A stretch of DNA of 64,000 nucleotides from Pseudochelatococcus lubricantis (GTDB lineage Bacteria > Pseudomonadota > Alphaproteobacteria > Rhizobiales > Beijerinckiaceae): the NCBI RefSeq assembly GCF_011762225.1, contig NZ_JAASQI010000002.1:62001-126000 (forward strand), in the 5' to 3' direction. Positions 15,869 to 30,024 of this stretch are shown piece by piece. Below the pieces are notes generated by a model, which saw only the letters and a program-made list of their open reading frames with translations, was not told the DNA's origin and ran no database searches. The position numbers were made by a program, and so were the translations under genes. Numbering within the stretch: the first letter of the stretch is position 1; each line of letters starts with the position of its first letter.

Positions 15869-17548
15869 TCACCGCCCCTTTCCGGGCGAAAAACCGGCTA
15901 TACAAAAGCATATAATGACGCCCCAATAAAGGCCAGCGCCCCATATAGCGTAGAATACGGTATATATCGTTATGTCCAGTGGTTGCGGGAGTTCGGCGTC
16001 GATGATGCCGGCAACGCCGAGGGGTAGTTGCGCAGTGGCGCGGCCATAGGGATCAATCACGGCCGAGATACCTGTGTTGGCCGCGCGCACCATGGGCAGG
16101 CCCTGCTCGATGGCGCGCAGGCGCGCCTGCGCGAAGTGCTGGTAGGGGCCCGGCGTCATGCCGAACCATGCATCGTTGGTGACGTTGAGCAAGAACCCTG
16201 CGCGGCCGGGCGCGGGCAAGGTCGCTTCCTCCGGAAAGATCGCCTCGTAGCAGATGAGCGGGGAAGCCGGCGGCAGGCCCGGCACATTCAGCGCGGCGCG
16301 TCCGTTTCCGGCCTCGAAACCGCCGGGGGTGTGCACGAATTGCCGTATACCCACGCGGCGCAGCAGATCGTCGAACGGGAGATACTCGCCGAACGGCACC
16401 AGATGCACCTTGTCGTAGGTGGCGAGCGAGCGACCGTCGCTGTCGAATACGCGGATCGAATTGAAGTAGCGGTAGCTCTGCTCGCCGGGCAGTGGCATGT
16501 CCGCGCGCGCCGCCCCCGTGATCAGGACGGTGCCGTCAGGCAGCATGCGGGTAATATCGTCGAGCGCCTCGGGTGTGTAGTCGATCAGGAACGGAAACGC
16601 CGATTCCGGCCAGATCAGGTGGGTGACGTCGGCGAGCCGCTCGCCGCCCGCGCCCTCCTGTCCGCTGATGGCGGCATAGCGGGCGATCGCGCCCGCGCGG
16701 AAAGCGGGGTCGGCGCGTTCCGCCTCGGCGATGTTGGGCTGCATGATGCGCAAGCGGATGTCCGCATGCACGGGCACCGGCCCGGCGGGGATGCGCCACC
16801 AGCCGAAGGCCGCCACCAGCGCCAGCACCGCCGCGCCTGCCGCCGGCATCGCGAACCGTGCGGCCTTGCTGCCGGCATCCGCGAGCGTCGCAGGTGCGGT
16901 GTGGATGAACAGCACCAGGGCCGTCAGCCAGTGCAGGCCGCCGAGCGCCGCTGCCTGTGCCAGCACGTCGCCCTGCCCGAAAGCCATGCCCCAGGCATTC
17001 CACGGAAAGCCGGTGAGAACCGTGGCGCGCAGCCACTCCGACAATGCGAGCGCCGCCGCGAAGAGCGGAACGCGCCGCCAGCCTGAACGCCAGAACCACC
17101 CTGCAAGGCCGAAGCCGAAAGCCGGAAACAGCGCAAGCCCCGCCGGCAGGCCGACGACGCCGAGAGGTAGCGCCCAAAGGAATTCGTCGGCATCGACGAG
17201 GAAGGCGGAACCGAGCCACCATAGGCCGGCCAGAAAGAAGCCGAAGCCGAACCACCAGCCGAGCGCTGCCGCCGCGCGGGCCCGCCGCCACGGCCCGCCG
17301 GCACGCTCCGCTGCCCCGTCCACCAGCCAGACCACGAGCGGGAAGGAGACGAACAGCACCGGCCACAGGCCGAACGGCGGCATGGCGAGCGCACCGAGCG
17401 CTCCGCCTGTGAAAGACAGCGCCGCGCGCCATCGTGTCGATACGCCGCGCACGCGGGCGGCAAGCCACGCCGGTCCGAATCCTGCCGGCCCGGACTTCGC
17501 CTGGTCCCGTGGCGGGGATCGGCGCGCTTCAGGGATGGTCAAGTTCAA
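15869..17548 (-). CDS. lnt: Apolipoprotein N-acyltransferase
   Basis: 559 residues. It adds the third acyl chain to lipoproteins at the inner membrane. Several N-terminal membrane segments (from about residue 40 to 230) are followed by a periplasmic nitrilase-like domain with the catalytic triad: Glu in WPESAFPFLID, Lys in YDKVHLVPFGEYLPF and Cys in SPLICYEAIFPE. A last membrane segment closes the C-terminus (IWGAGLYWGVIICFCIAGF). The start overlaps the stop of corC by 4 bp (ATGA), so it is translationally coupled. The final 30 codons are A/T-rich compared with the rest. Confidence 0.96.
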   Translation of the reverse strand: MNLTIPEARRSPPRDQAKSGPAGFGPAWLAARVRGVSTRWRAALSFTGGALGALAMPPFGLWPVLFVSFPLVVWLVDGAAERAGGPWRRARAAAALGWWFGFGFFLAGLWWLGSAFLVDADEFLWALPLGVVGLPAGLALFPAFGFGLAGWFWRSGWRRVPLFAAALALSEWLRATVLTGFPWNAWGMAFGQGDVLAQAAALGGLHWLTALVLFIHTAPATLADAGSKAARFAMPAAGAAVLALVAAFGWWRIPAGPVPVHADIRLRIMQPNIAEAERADPAFRAGAIARYAAISGQEGAGGERLADVTHLIWPESAFPFLIDYTPEALDDITRMLPDGTVLITGAARADMPLPGEQSYRYFNSIRVFDSDGRSLATYDKVHLVPFGEYLPFDDLLRRVGIRQFVHTPGGFEAGNGRAALNVPGLPPASPLICYEAIFPEEATLPAPGRAGFLLNVTNDAWFGMTPGPYQHFAQARLRAIEQGLPMVRAANTGISAVIDPYGRATAQLPLGVAGIIDAELPQPLDITIYTVFYAIWGAGLYWGVIICFCIAGFSPGKGR

Positions 17549-18690
17549 GCATCCGGTGGCACGTCGGACCCGGCATGTCGCTGCTGGCCACCGTTGCCTT
17601 CCGGTGCGACGACAGGCGGCAGCTTGCCCTCGTGCCGGTCGCTGCGGGTAAGGTCGAAGACGGCGGCCGGCTCATGGTCCCGCCGCGCGGTAAGCGCCGC
17701 GTCGCCGTCCGCCGCGGTTCGGCCCTCGATCGACAGACGCAGGCGCTTGAGACGGCGGGAATCAGCGTCCAGAATATCGAACACGAGGCCGTAGGGGCCG
17801 GGGATGCGCTCGCCCACGTCCGGCACCCGCCCGGCCAGCGTCACGATGAGGCCGCCGATGGTGTCGACCTCCTCCGCCACCTCGATGGCGTCGAGGTCGA
17901 TGCCGATGGCCCGCGACACCTCGTCCAGATCGGCGCGCGCGTCGATGATGAAGACGCCGGGGCCCGCTTCCGTGATCTCGGGGGCCTCCTCCTCGTCGTG
18001 CTCGTCCTCGATGTCGCCGACGATCATCTCCATGATGTCTTCCATCGAGACGAGCCCGTCTGTGCCGCCGTATTCGTCGATGACGAGCGCCATGTGGGTG
18101 CGGGTCGCCTGCATCTTCACCAGCAGGTCCATGACCGGCATGGAGGGCGGCACGTAGAGCACCGGCCGCAGGATGGCCGCGGCGGAAAGCGGCGCCGTCA
18201 GATCGACCACGAGCCTGTCCGGTGTCGCTTCCTCGCCGGCGGGCGCGGCGGCGCCGATGCCGATCTCGGCGATGTAGTCGAGGAAATCGCGAATGTGCAC
18301 CATGCCGCGCGGATCGTCGAGCGATTCGCCGTAGACCGGGAGGCGTGAGTGTCCCGCGTCGCGGAACGCGCGGATGACTTCCGCGAGTGTGATGTCGGCC
18401 TGGATCGCGATGACGTCGGCGCGCGGCACCATGGCGTCGACGACACGCAATCCGCTGACATCGAGAACATTCTGCAGCAGGGAGCGTTCCTGCGGGGTGA
18501 AGTCGCTTGCCGCCGAGTCTTCCTCCAGCGCCTCCTCCAGCGTCTCACGCACGGAAGTGTCGTTGCGCAGGCCAAGGCCGGTCAGGAGCCGGTCGATCCA
18601 ACTGTCGCCCTCGCGACCAGCTTCGCGACCCGGATCGCGATTTGGCCCCGGTTCCTCGGATCGTGACGGCGAACTTCGATCGTCGCTCAT
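17545..18690 (-). CDS. corC: HlyC/CorC family CBS-domain protein
   Basis: 381 residues. An N-terminal segment ends in LLQNVLDVSGLRVVDAMVPRADV, the entry to a CBS pair (about residues 90-220: GHSRLPVYGESLDDPRGMVHIRDFL, then YVPPSMPVMDLLVKMQATRTHMALVIDEYGG). A CorC_HlyC domain follows (EVDTIGGLIVTLAGRVPDVGERI). No membrane span is present, so it is the soluble CorC/YbeX type, implicated in magnesium/cobalt efflux and, with YbeY, in ribosome maturation. I chose the ATG at 18690 with GGAGA upstream; the longer frame to 18783 would run through the palindromic repeat at 18725. Part of the phoH-ybeY-corC-lnt operon. Confidence 0.92.
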   Translation of the reverse strand: MSDDRSSPSRSEEPGPNRDPGREAGREGDSWIDRLLTGLGLRNDTSVRETLEEALEEDSAASDFTPQERSLLQNVLDVSGLRVVDAMVPRADVIAIQADITLAEVIRAFRDAGHSRLPVYGESLDDPRGMVHIRDFLDYIAEIGIGAAAPAGEEATPDRLVVDLTAPLSAAAILRPVLYVPPSMPVMDLLVKMQATRTHMALVIDEYGGTDGLVSMEDIMEMIVGDIEDEHDEEEAPEITEAGPGVFIIDARADLDEVSRAIGIDLDAIEVAEEVDTIGGLIVTLAGRVPDVGERIPGPYGLVFDILDADSRRLKRLRLSIEGRTAADGDAALTARRDHEPAAVFDLTRSDRHEGKLPPVVAPEGNGGQQRHAGSDVPPDA

Positions 18691-18724
18691 GGTATTTTCA
18701 GGTCTCCAGTTCCAGAGCGTCTTC

Positions 18725-18748
18725 CGATCGGATGGCTCCATCCGATCG
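18725..18748. repeat. Short palindromic element between ybeY and corC
   Basis: CGATCGGATGG (18725-18735) and CCATCCGATCG (18738-18748) form a perfect 11-bp hairpin. The flanking TTCCGATCGGA core recurs, in weaker form, downstream of lpdA at about 35904-35914, so it may belong to a dispersed intergenic repeat family. Confidence 0.55.
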
Positions 18749-18760
18749 ATGAGGGTTCGC

Positions 18761-19276
18761 TCATAACAAATCAAGGTCGGCATAGGGATCGGCTATGCCA
18801 AGGTCCGCAAGCGCGGCGATCTCCAGCGCTTCCATTTCCTCCGCCTCCGCGTCGGTCTCGTGGTCGAAGCCGAGCAGGTGGAGCGTGCCGTGTATGATGA
18901 GATGCGTCGTATGGTCGGCGAGCGTCTTGTTGTCGTCTTGCGCCTCGCGCGCTACCGTCTCAAAGGCGAGCACGATGTCCCCTATATGGGGAGCGTCCGC
19001 CAGTTCATCGGGATCTGCGGCGGGAAAGGACAGCACATTCGTGGGCTTGTCGAGGCCGCGCCACTGCGCATTGAGCTGGCGCACCGCCTCGTCGTCGGCC
19101 AGGGCGACGCTCAATTCCGCCCCCTCGCGCAGGGGCACGCCGGCTCTCGCCAGCGCCGCGCCGACGGCGCGTTGCGCCAGCGCGGCCACCCGTTCCTTTG
19201 TCGGCGCCAGCACCGACCATGCCTTCGACTGCACCACCACGTCAACCGACACGGCGCCTGTCGTGCCACTCACCAT
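18761..19276 (-). CDS. ybeY: Endoribonuclease YbeY
   Basis: 171 residues. A metal-dependent endoribonuclease used in 16S rRNA 3'-end maturation and ribosome quality control. The zinc motif HGTLHLLGFDHE (H-x3-H-x5-H) is intact, as are QLNAQWRGLDKPTNVLSFP and GDIVLAFETVAREA. The start overlaps the phoH stop by 7 bases, giving tight coupling. The gene sits between phoH and corC, the usual order. Confidence 0.97.
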   Translation of the reverse strand: MVSGTTGAVSVDVVVQSKAWSVLAPTKERVAALAQRAVGAALARAGVPLREGAELSVALADDEAVRQLNAQWRGLDKPTNVLSFPAADPDELADAPHIGDIVLAFETVAREAQDDNKTLADHTTHLIIHGTLHLLGFDHETDAEAEEMEALEIAALADLGIADPYADLDLL

Positions 19277-20325
19277 GCTGAGGAGTCCCCGCGCTTGATC
19301 GCCTGCGTCCCGGCCAGGCGCGCACTTTCTTCATCATACGCATGCACGATACGTCTGACCAGCGGATGACGCACGACGTCCACGTCGCGGAACCGGACGT
19401 GGCCGATGCCCTCCACGCCCTCAAGCACCCGCACCGCCTCCACGAGGCCGGACTTCTGCCCCGGCGGCAGGTCGATCTGCGACGGGTCGCCGGTGATGAT
19501 CATGCGCGATCCCTCGCCGAGGCGCGTCAGAAACATCTTCATCTGCATGGAAGTCGTGTTCTGCGCCTCGTCGAGCAGCACCACCGCGTTGGTGAGCGTG
19601 CGCCCGCGCATGAAGGCGAGCGGCGCGATCTCGATGACGCCGGTTGCGAGGCCGCGCTCCACGTGGCGGGCCTCCATGAAGTCGTAAAGCGCGTCGTAAA
19701 CCGGGCGCAGGTAGGGATCGACCTTCTCCTTCACGTCGCCGGGCAGGAAGCCGAGCCGCTCGCCCGCCTCCACGGCCGGGCGCGACAGCACCAGCCGCTC
19801 CACGACGCCCTGTTCCATGAGCTGCACCGCGTGGCCAACCGCAAGCCAGGTCTTGCCGGTGCCGGCCGGTCCCTCCGCGAAGACCATCTCGTGGCGGCGC
19901 AGCACGCGCAGATAGGCGTCCTGCGTCACGTTGCGCGCCTTCACGGAGCCGCGCTTGCGGGTCGTGATCTGCTCGAAGGTGGCGCGGCCGGGCGCGGCGC
20001 GCTCGGCGGGCCGGAAATCGTCGCTCACGGGAAACAGCGAGCCCTGCAGTGTGCTTTCCTCGATGGCGCCGTCGACCTCGCCCGTGGTGATGGTCGTGCC
20101 CTCGCGCACCTGCTCGTAAAGGCTTTCCAGCACGTGGCGGGCCTGCTCGGCCACCGTGGGCGGCCCCTTGATGACGACATGGTTGCCGTTGGCGGTGATC
20201 TGCAGTCCGAGCTTGCGCTCGATATGGGCGAGATTCTGATCGTAGAGGCCGAATACGAGGCTCGCGAGACGGTTATCGTCGAAAGTCAGCGAGAGGTCGG
20301 TGTCCGGGGCTTGTTCTGCATTCAT
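19270..20325 (-). CDS. phoH: PhoH family ATPase
   Basis: 351 residues. The C-terminal P-loop NTPase has Walker [13 protein letters not shown] and Walker [12 protein letters not shown], with the PhoH-typical [24 protein letters not shown]. The N-terminal 100 residues ([21 protein letters not shown]) are a KH-like RNA-binding module, as in PhoL/YbeZ, the partner of YbeY. I start at the ATG at 20325, where family similarity begins; a frame extension to 20418 adds 31 residues of unlikely sequence. The ribosome binding site is weak, so the start is less certain than the gene. Confidence 0.94.
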   Translation of the reverse strand: MNAEQAPDTDLSLTFDDNRLASLVFGLYDQNLAHIERKLGLQITANGNHVVIKGPPTVAEQARHVLESLYEQVREGTTITTGEVDGAIEESTLQGSLFPVSDDFRPAERAAPGRATFEQITTRKRGSVKARNVTQDAYLRVLRRHEMVFAEGPAGTGKTWLAVGHAVQLMEQGVVERLVLSRPAVEAGERLGFLPGDVKEKVDPYLRPVYDALYDFMEARHVERGLATGVIEIAPLAFMRGRTLTNAVVLLDEAQNTTSMQMKMFLTRLGEGSRMIITGDPSQIDLPPGQKSGLVEAVRVLEGVEGIGHVRFRDVDVVRHPLVRRIVHAYDEESARLAGTQAIKRGDSSAW

Positions 20326-20492
20326 CAGCGATGATCGTATCTTTTCGGGAAATGGGGGCGGGAGAGTATGGCGTCCTCGTTGCGGGCGTTGCTGCAGTCC
20401 GTTGGCTCTCACGCGCATGTCTCCCTGGTGGTCAGGCTGGATCGCTCATGATGAAACACTCATGTCGGAACGCTCACTCAATTCCTCAACGC

Positions 20493-21887
<1,395 letters not shown>

Positions 21888-22050
21888 GTTCCAGCTTTGC
21901 AATGCGTTTCGCGGATAACCGGCAGGCTGCACTGTACACGATGTTGTGTCATACGATAAGCATTCGTTTGCTCATTCTGCATGACAGCAAGGTGCGGGAT
22001 CGGCGGGCGCTGCAGCTTTGCACAGCATTTTCCGCCCGCCGCCCGCCGTG

Positions 22051-23994
22051 TTACACCGTCACCTGCGTGCCGACCTCGACGACGCGGCCGGTCGGAATCT
22101 GGAAGAAGTCCGTGGCGTCGGAGGCATTGCGGGCGAGCGAGATGAACAGGTGATCCTGCCACAGCGGCATGCCGGATTTCGCCGCCGGCCGGATAGAGCG
22201 GCGCGACAGGAAGAACGACGTCGACATGATGTCGAACTTGAAGCCGAGCTTGCGCAGGATGGAAAGGCCCTTCGGGATGTTGGGCGATTCCATGTAGCCG
22301 AAACGCATGGTCACCTGCCAGAAGCTGTCGGCGAGCGGCTCCAGCGTCACCCGCTCGTTGTCGGAGAGGCGCGGCGTGTCGTCCGTGGTGATGGTGAGGA
22401 TGACGTTCTTCTCGTGCAGCACCTTGTTGTGCTTCAGGTTGTGCAGAAGCGCCGAGGGCGCGGTCTCCGGGTCGCTCGTCAGGAACACCGCCATGCCGCG
22501 CACGCGGTGCGGCGGGTTGGTCCTGAGCATCTCGACGAGGTCGCGCAGCGGCACGTCCGTCTTGCGCGTCTTGGCGAACAGGATGCCGGTGCCCTTGCGC
22601 CACGTCGACATGATGACGACGAGGAAGATCGCCAGCACCACCGGCACCCAGCCGCCCGACACCAGCTTGCCGAGGTTGGCGGCAAGGAACGCCGCATCGA
22701 TGACCACGAAGGGCAGCAGCAGCGCCAGCGCCGCCGCGAGCCCCCATTTCCAGCCCTTCCAGACCACGAGGATGGCGAGCAGCCCGTCCATCAGCATGGC
22801 GCCGAACACCGAGATGCCGTAGGCGTGGGAGAGGGCGCTCGACGTCTGGAACGCCACCACCAGCACGAGCACGCCCACGAGCAGCAGCCGGTTGACTTTC
22901 GGCATGTAGATCTGCCCCGCGTGCTCCGCCGAGGTGAAGCGAACCTCCATGCGCGGCAGCAGGCCGAGCTGGATGGCCTGGCGCGTGAGCGAAAAGGCGC
23001 CCGTGATGCCGGCCTGCGAGGCGACGATGGTCGCAAGCGTCGCCAGCACGATGTAGGGCAGCAGCGCCCATTCCGGCACCAGCCGGTAGAAGGGATTGTC
23101 GATCGCCTCCGGGTGCGCCAGCAGCATCGCCCCCTGCCCGAGGTAGTTGAGCGCCAGCGCGGGAAAGACGAAGTAGAGCCACGCGACGCTGATCGGCTTG
23201 CGGCCGAAATGGCCGAGATCGGCATAGAGCGCCTCCGCCCCCGTCGCCGCCAGGCAGACGCCGCCGAGCACCGCGACCGCGATGCCGGGATGCTGGTAGA
23301 GGAAGCGGACGCCGAAATAGGGGTTGAAGGCGGCGAACACCGCCGGATCGTCGAAGAGGTGCAGCAGTCCGACAAGGCCGATGGCGGAAAACCACAAGAT
23401 CATCACCGGCCCGAACAGCGTCGCCACCCGCGCGGTGCCGTAGCGCTGCGAGATGAACAGGCCGAACAGGACCGCGATGGTGATCGGCACCACGTAGTCG
23501 TCGAGGGCGGGCGTCGCCAGCTTGACACCCTCCACGGCGGACAGCACCGACATGGCGGGGGAAATGATGGAGTCGCCGTAGAACAGCGCCGCCCCCAGCA
23601 TGCCGATGAGCAGGATGGAGGGGCGCCCCTTGCCCAGCACGCGCTGTGCAAGCGCCACGAGCGTCAGCGTGCCGCCCTCGCCCTTGTTGTCGGCCCGCAG
23701 CAGGATGAGCACGTACTTGCAGGTCACGACGAGGATGAGCGTCCACAGGATCAGCGAGAGCACGCCCACGACCGAGGAGCGCAGCAGCGGCCCGCCGGCG
23801 GAAGCCGCGAGCACGGATTCGCGCAGCGCATAGAGCGGGCTGGTGCCGATGTCCCCGAACACGACGCCGATGGCGCCGATGACCAGCACATGCAGCTGCT
23901 GCGCCGACGGCGCGGCGTTTTCCGCCCGCTCCGTCTCGCTGTCGTTGCGGTCCTGTGCGGCTGCCGCCGGGGATACACCCTTGCCTTCCGTCAT
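22051..23994 (-). CDS. kup: Low-affinity potassium transporter Kup
   Basis: 647 residues, KUP/HAK/KT family, taking up K+ with protons. The family signature [21 protein letters not shown] opens the first of about 12 membrane segments, which cover residues 50-450. A cytoplasmic C-terminal domain follows ([26 protein letters not shown]). The start at 23994 (MTEGKGV) has AGAAAG upstream; a longer open frame to 24078 lacks support. It is followed on the same strand by miaB with 163 bp between, so is probably its own unit. Confidence 0.96.
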   Translation of the reverse strand: MTEGKGVSPAAAAQDRNDSETERAENAAPSAQQLHVLVIGAIGVVFGDIGTSPLYALRESVLAASAGGPLLRSSVVGVLSLILWTLILVVTCKYVLILLRADNKGEGGTLTLVALAQRVLGKGRPSILLIGMLGAALFYGDSIISPAMSVLSAVEGVKLATPALDDYVVPITIAVLFGLFISQRYGTARVATLFGPVMILWFSAIGLVGLLHLFDDPAVFAAFNPYFGVRFLYQHPGIAVAVLGGVCLAATGAEALYADLGHFGRKPISVAWLYFVFPALALNYLGQGAMLLAHPEAIDNPFYRLVPEWALLPYIVLATLATIVASQAGITGAFSLTRQAIQLGLLPRMEVRFTSAEHAGQIYMPKVNRLLLVGVLVLVVAFQTSSALSHAYGISVFGAMLMDGLLAILVVWKGWKWGLAAALALLLPFVVIDAAFLAANLGKLVSGGWVPVVLAIFLVVIMSTWRKGTGILFAKTRKTDVPLRDLVEMLRTNPPHRVRGMAVFLTSDPETAPSALLHNLKHNKVLHEKNVILTITTDDTPRLSDNERVTLEPLADSFWQVTMRFGYMESPNIPKGLSILRKLGFKFDIMSTSFFLSRRSIRPAAKSGMPLWQDHLFISLARNASDATDFFQIPTGRVVEVGTQVTV

Positions 23995-24488
23995 GAAATA
24001 CTTTCTGTCGTGATGCCGGCGGCTCCGGTCTCCGACCAGCGCCGCTTGGGCTTCGCTCAAACGTCGTGCGGGTTTCACATTGGCCGGGAGTCAAGCTCGT
24101 CGGCCCTTCGTGTGGAACCCGGTTTGCCTGCGCGGCCAGGCCGCAGTCCACCCTGAATGGGCGGCACGCTCATATCATAGGGGCTTCTTCATGCCAAACG
24201 GATGTCTGGCAGCGGCGCATGCGGCATCGGTACTGCATCCGGCGCGCATCCGTCGCCGTCATGCAGCGGCATTCAATCCGTCACAATGCGATAAATGACG
24301 TCATTATATGCAGCCCGATAGAGCAGTATATCTCATGGCGATAGTTCATCTTTTTGACCGCCTGTAATCTGGTGGCGTGCGCCCGCGCATTGCGAATACT
24401 GCGGCGAAGGAGTAGAGCATGCGGGGCCGGCGGGATGGTTTCCGATGAAACAGGCCCGCCGGCGCAGACGTGAAGCAAGGATTTCCGC
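23995..24488. other. 494-bp divergent intergenic region between kup and zapE
   Basis: No gene recognised. It contains an A/T-rich patch at about 24285-24350 with the perfect 12-base palindrome AATGACGTCATT (24294-24305), a possible operator for kup or zapE. A ribosome binding site AAGGA lies just before the zapE ATG. Confidence 0.5.
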
Positions 24489-25703
24489 ATGACAGCCCGC
24501 ATTCCGGCGCCCGTTGCATCGTCCCCCGCCTCCGTGCATGCGCACTACGAGGCACTGGTGACGTCGGGAGCCATCGAGCGTGATCCGGCGCAGGAGCGGC
24601 TCGTGGCGCGGCTGGATGCGGTGATCGCGGCGCTCGTCGCCGCTCCCCCTCCCGTCAGGACCGGCCGTTTCGCCCGGTTCTTCGGCGGCGGGCGCGAGAA
24701 CAGGCAGCCGGCCGTGCGCGGCCTCTACGTCTGGGGATCGGTGGGACGCGGCAAGACGATGCTGATGGACCTGTTCATGCAGGCGGCCCCGGTCGCGCGC
24801 AAGCGCCGCGCCCATTTTCACGACTTCCTTGCCGACGTCCACGAGCGCATCTTCCGCTTCCGCCAGCGCATCAAGGACGGGAAGGAGAAGGACACCGACC
24901 CCATTCCCCATGTCGGCGCGGAACTCGCAGCCGAGGCGACGCTGCTGTGCTTCGACGAGTTCACCGTCACCGACATCGCCGACGCCATGATCCTGGGGCG
25001 CCTGTTCGCGAGCCTGTTCGAGAACGGCGTCACCATCGTCGCCACCTCGAACGTGGTGCCGGACCGGCTCTACGAGGGCGGCCTCAACCGGGCGCTGTTC
25101 CTGCCGTTCATCGCGCTGCTGAAGGAGCGCATGGACGTGATCGAGCTGTCCTCGCGCACCGACTACCGGCTGGAAAAGCTCAGCGGGGCCGATGTCTACC
25201 ACACGCCCAACGACGCCTCCGCGCGTGCCGCGCTGGACGACGCCTTCCGCCGCCTCGCCGGCACGGCGGAGGCCGGGCCGCTCGTGCTCAGCGTCAAGGG
25301 GCATGCGCTGAAAGTGCCCGTCGCGGCGGGCGGCGTGGCGCGCTTTTCCTTCGCCGACCTCTGCGCGACGGCGCTCGGCGCATCGGACTACATCTATCTC
25401 GCCCGGCATTTCCATTCCATCGTGCTCGACGACATCCCGGTGATGACCGCGGAGCGGCGCAACGAGGCGAAGCGCTTCATCACGCTGATCGACGCGCTCT
25501 ACGACCGGCACGTGAAGCTCGTCGCTTCCGCCGAGGCGGAGGCGGACAAGCTCTATGTCGCGGAGGAGGGGCGGGAGGCGTTCGAGTTCGACCGCACGGT
25601 CTCGCGCCTCATCGAGATGCGTTCGGAGGATTATCTGGCGCTGCCGCACGGGCGCGGCGATTCGCTGGCGTCGGGCGAGAGCACGGGCCTCGTCGAGACA
25701 TGA
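24489..25703 (+). CDS. zapE: Cell division ATPase ZapE (AFG1 family)
   Basis: 404 residues. AFG1-like AAA ATPase with Walker A WGSVGRGKTMLMDLF and Walker B LLCFDEFTVTDIADAMIL, followed by TSNVVPDRLYEGGLNRALFLPFI. ZapE interacts with FtsZ at the division site in enterobacteria; mitochondrial relatives act in protein quality control. The start is set by AAGGA 9 bases upstream of the ATG. It overlaps the following TetR gene by 4 bp (ATGA), and in many alphaproteobacteria it lies upstream of mdh, as here. Confidence 0.94.
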   Translation: MTARIPAPVASSPASVHAHYEALVTSGAIERDPAQERLVARLDAVIAALVAAPPPVRTGRFARFFGGGRENRQPAVRGLYVWGSVGRGKTMLMDLFMQAAPVARKRRAHFHDFLADVHERIFRFRQRIKDGKEKDTDPIPHVGAELAAEATLLCFDEFTVTDIADAMILGRLFASLFENGVTIVATSNVVPDRLYEGGLNRALFLPFIALLKERMDVIELSSRTDYRLEKLSGADVYHTPNDASARAALDDAFRRLAGTAEAGPLVLSVKGHALKVPVAAGGVARFSFADLCATALGASDYIYLARHFHSIVLDDIPVMTAERRNEAKRFITLIDALYDRHVKLVASAEAEADKLYVAEEGREAFEFDRTVSRLIEMRSEDYLALPHGRGDSLASGESTGLVET

Positions 25704-26323
25704 GTCCGCTGCGCCGGATGCAGGAGCCGGTGCCCGAGCGGGTCGACGTGCGTCTGGTGGCCATCGCCGCGGAACACGTACGGCAGGTGGGCGCGCGCCG
25801 CGTGACGGTGGTCGGCATCGCCGAGGAAGCCGGCATGACGCACGCCAACGTCTATCGCTATTTCCCCTCGAAGGAGGCGCTGATCGATGCCGTGGTGGCG
25901 GATGCGCTGAAGCCCGTCGAACTGATGATGGCGGACATTGCCGGCGCGCCGGATCCGGCCGATGACAAACTCGAACGTTTGACACTGGCGCTCGCGCACG
26001 CCTACCGCGACCTCGCCGCGAACGACCGGGCGATCTTCGAGCTTTACGCGGACATCGCCAACGCCAACCGTTCCGTGGCGCGGCGGCACCGGGGGCGGGT
26101 GTTCATGTTCGTGGAGCGGGTGGTGGACGAAGGTGCGGCCATCGGCGTGTTCCACTTGCGCGACCGCGAGACGGCGCTGTCGTTCCTGACCGACATGCTG
26201 TTCCGCTTCTCGCACCCTTCGGCCATCCTGCTCGATGCCGGGCGGCCGAAGGAAGTGATGGAGAGGCGCTTCTCGGTGCTGATTGGCGTGGCGCTGCGGG
26301 CTCTTGTCGGCGGCTTCGTATGA
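25700..26323 (+). CDS. TetR/AcrR family transcriptional regulator
   Basis: 207 residues. The N-terminal HTH is clear: VAIAAEHVRQVGARRVTVV then IAEEAGMTHANVYRYFPSKEALIDAVV. The C-terminal ligand domain has no recognisable specificity. The ATG overlaps the zapE stop by 4 bp, so it is co-translated with zapE. No efflux or catabolic target lies next to it, hence the regulon is unknown. mdh follows after 273 bp. Confidence 0.92.
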   Translation: MSPLRRMQEPVPERVDVRLVAIAAEHVRQVGARRVTVVGIAEEAGMTHANVYRYFPSKEALIDAVVADALKPVELMMADIAGAPDPADDKLERLTLALAHAYRDLAANDRAIFELYADIANANRSVARRHRGRVFMFVERVVDEGAAIGVFHLRDRETALSFLTDMLFRFSHPSAILLDAGRPKEVMERRFSVLIGVALRALVGGFV

Positions 26324-26548
26324 GCCTATGGGTATGATGCTGCGAGAAAGTTACAGAATTCCGGATCTGAAACACGATGGTTTTCACCGAAACCGGTTGT
26401 GACGGCTCCGTCATGATCTTCCTCAACGTATTGAAGGTGCAGGAAGATTATCCATGCCCCCGCGGCCGGCGCGCGCATCGGCGCGCGCGGCGGCTGCCTC
26501 CACCCCCCGGCATGCGGCTTGAAGGCTTGCACGCTTTGAGTCAAGTAG

Positions 26549-27562
<1,014 letters not shown>

Positions 27563-27569
27563 TCATCGG

Positions 27570-27594
27570 ACGGCGGCTCGGGGAGGGCCGCCGT
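27570..27594 (+). terminator. Hairpin between mdh and sucC
   Basis: ACGGCGGC (27570-27577) pairs with GCCGCCGT (27587-27594). Only a short T run follows, so it may attenuate rather than fully stop transcription into sucC. Confidence 0.45.
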
Positions 27595-27765
27595 TTCGCC
27601 ATCCCGGCGTCTTCGGATCGTGCCATGTTTCATGGTGCGATCGCGCGGGACGACACGGCGGCAAGAAGACACGGCAGGTTGCAGGCGTCAGCAGGCACCC
27701 GGGCCACCAGCTATCCGAGCCATGAAGATCCAAGCCACAAGATCTTAGCCACCTGGGACGACGAT

Positions 27766-28964
<1,199 letters not shown>

Positions 28965-28965
<1 letters not shown>

Positions 28966-29849
28966 TGTCCGTTCTGATCGACAAGTCGACGAAAATCATT
29001 ACCCAGGGTTTCACGGGCAAGAACGGCACGTTCCACTCCGAACAGGCGCTCGCCTACGGCGCGCAGGTCGTCGGCGGCACGTCGCCGGGCAAGGGCGGCT
29101 CCAAGCATCTCGGCCTTCCGGTGTTCGACACGGTCGCCGAGGCGCGCGAGGCGACGGGTGCCGACGCTTCCGTCATCTATGTCCCGCCGGCAGGCGCGGC
29201 CGACGCCATCCTTGAGGCGATCGACGCCGAAATCCCGCTCATCGTCGCCATCACCGAGGGCATTCCGGTGCTCGACATGGTGAAGGTGAGGCGCGCGCTC
29301 GACGGCTCCAAGTCGCGCCTCATCGGCCCCAACTGCCCCGGCGTGGTGACTGCGGGCGAATCGAAGATCGGCATCATGCCGGCTAATATCTTCTCGGTGG
29401 GGTCGGTCGGCATCGTGTCGCGTTCCGGCACGCTGACCTACGAGGCGGTGTTCCAGACGACGCAGGAAGGCCTTGGCCAGACGACGGCGGTCGGCATCGG
29501 CGGCGACCCGGTGAAGGGCACCGAGTTCATCGACGTGCTGGAGCTGTTCCTTGCGGACGACAAGACCGAGTCGATCATCCTGATCGGTGAGATCGGCGGC
29601 TCGGCCGAGGAAGAGGCGGCGCAGTTCCTGAAGGACGAGGCGAAGCGCGGACGCAAGAAGCCGACCGTCGGCTTCATCGCCGGCCGCACGGCGCCTCCCG
29701 GCCGCCGCATGGGCCACGCAGGCGCGATCATCTCCGGCGGCAAGGGCGGCGCGGAAGACAAGATCGCGGCGCTGGAAGAGGCGGGCATCCGCGTCTCGCC
29801 GTCGCCGGCGCGTCTCGGCAAGACGCTGGTCGAGGTGCTCAAGGGCTGA
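28965..29849 (+). CDS. sucD: Succinyl-CoA synthetase alpha subunit
   Basis: 294 residues. CoA-binding subunit with [21 protein letters not shown] at the start and the phosphorylated active-site histidine in [34 protein letters not shown] and [14 protein letters not shown] are also conserved. It pairs with SucC and is coupled to it by a one-base overlap. Confidence 0.97.
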
Positions 29850-30024
29850 TGGCGCGGCGGACCGGCGCCTGCCGCCGATCCGCCACCTTCCGGTCGTATT
29901 CGGATGGCAAGGACAGCCGTCCCCAGAACAATCATCCCGTCACCGCCTCCGGACGGTGATGGGTTTCGGGCCGCAAGGCCCGCTCGCCCGGACGGGTCCG
30001 GGTTCCGGCAGGATGATAAGGGTC

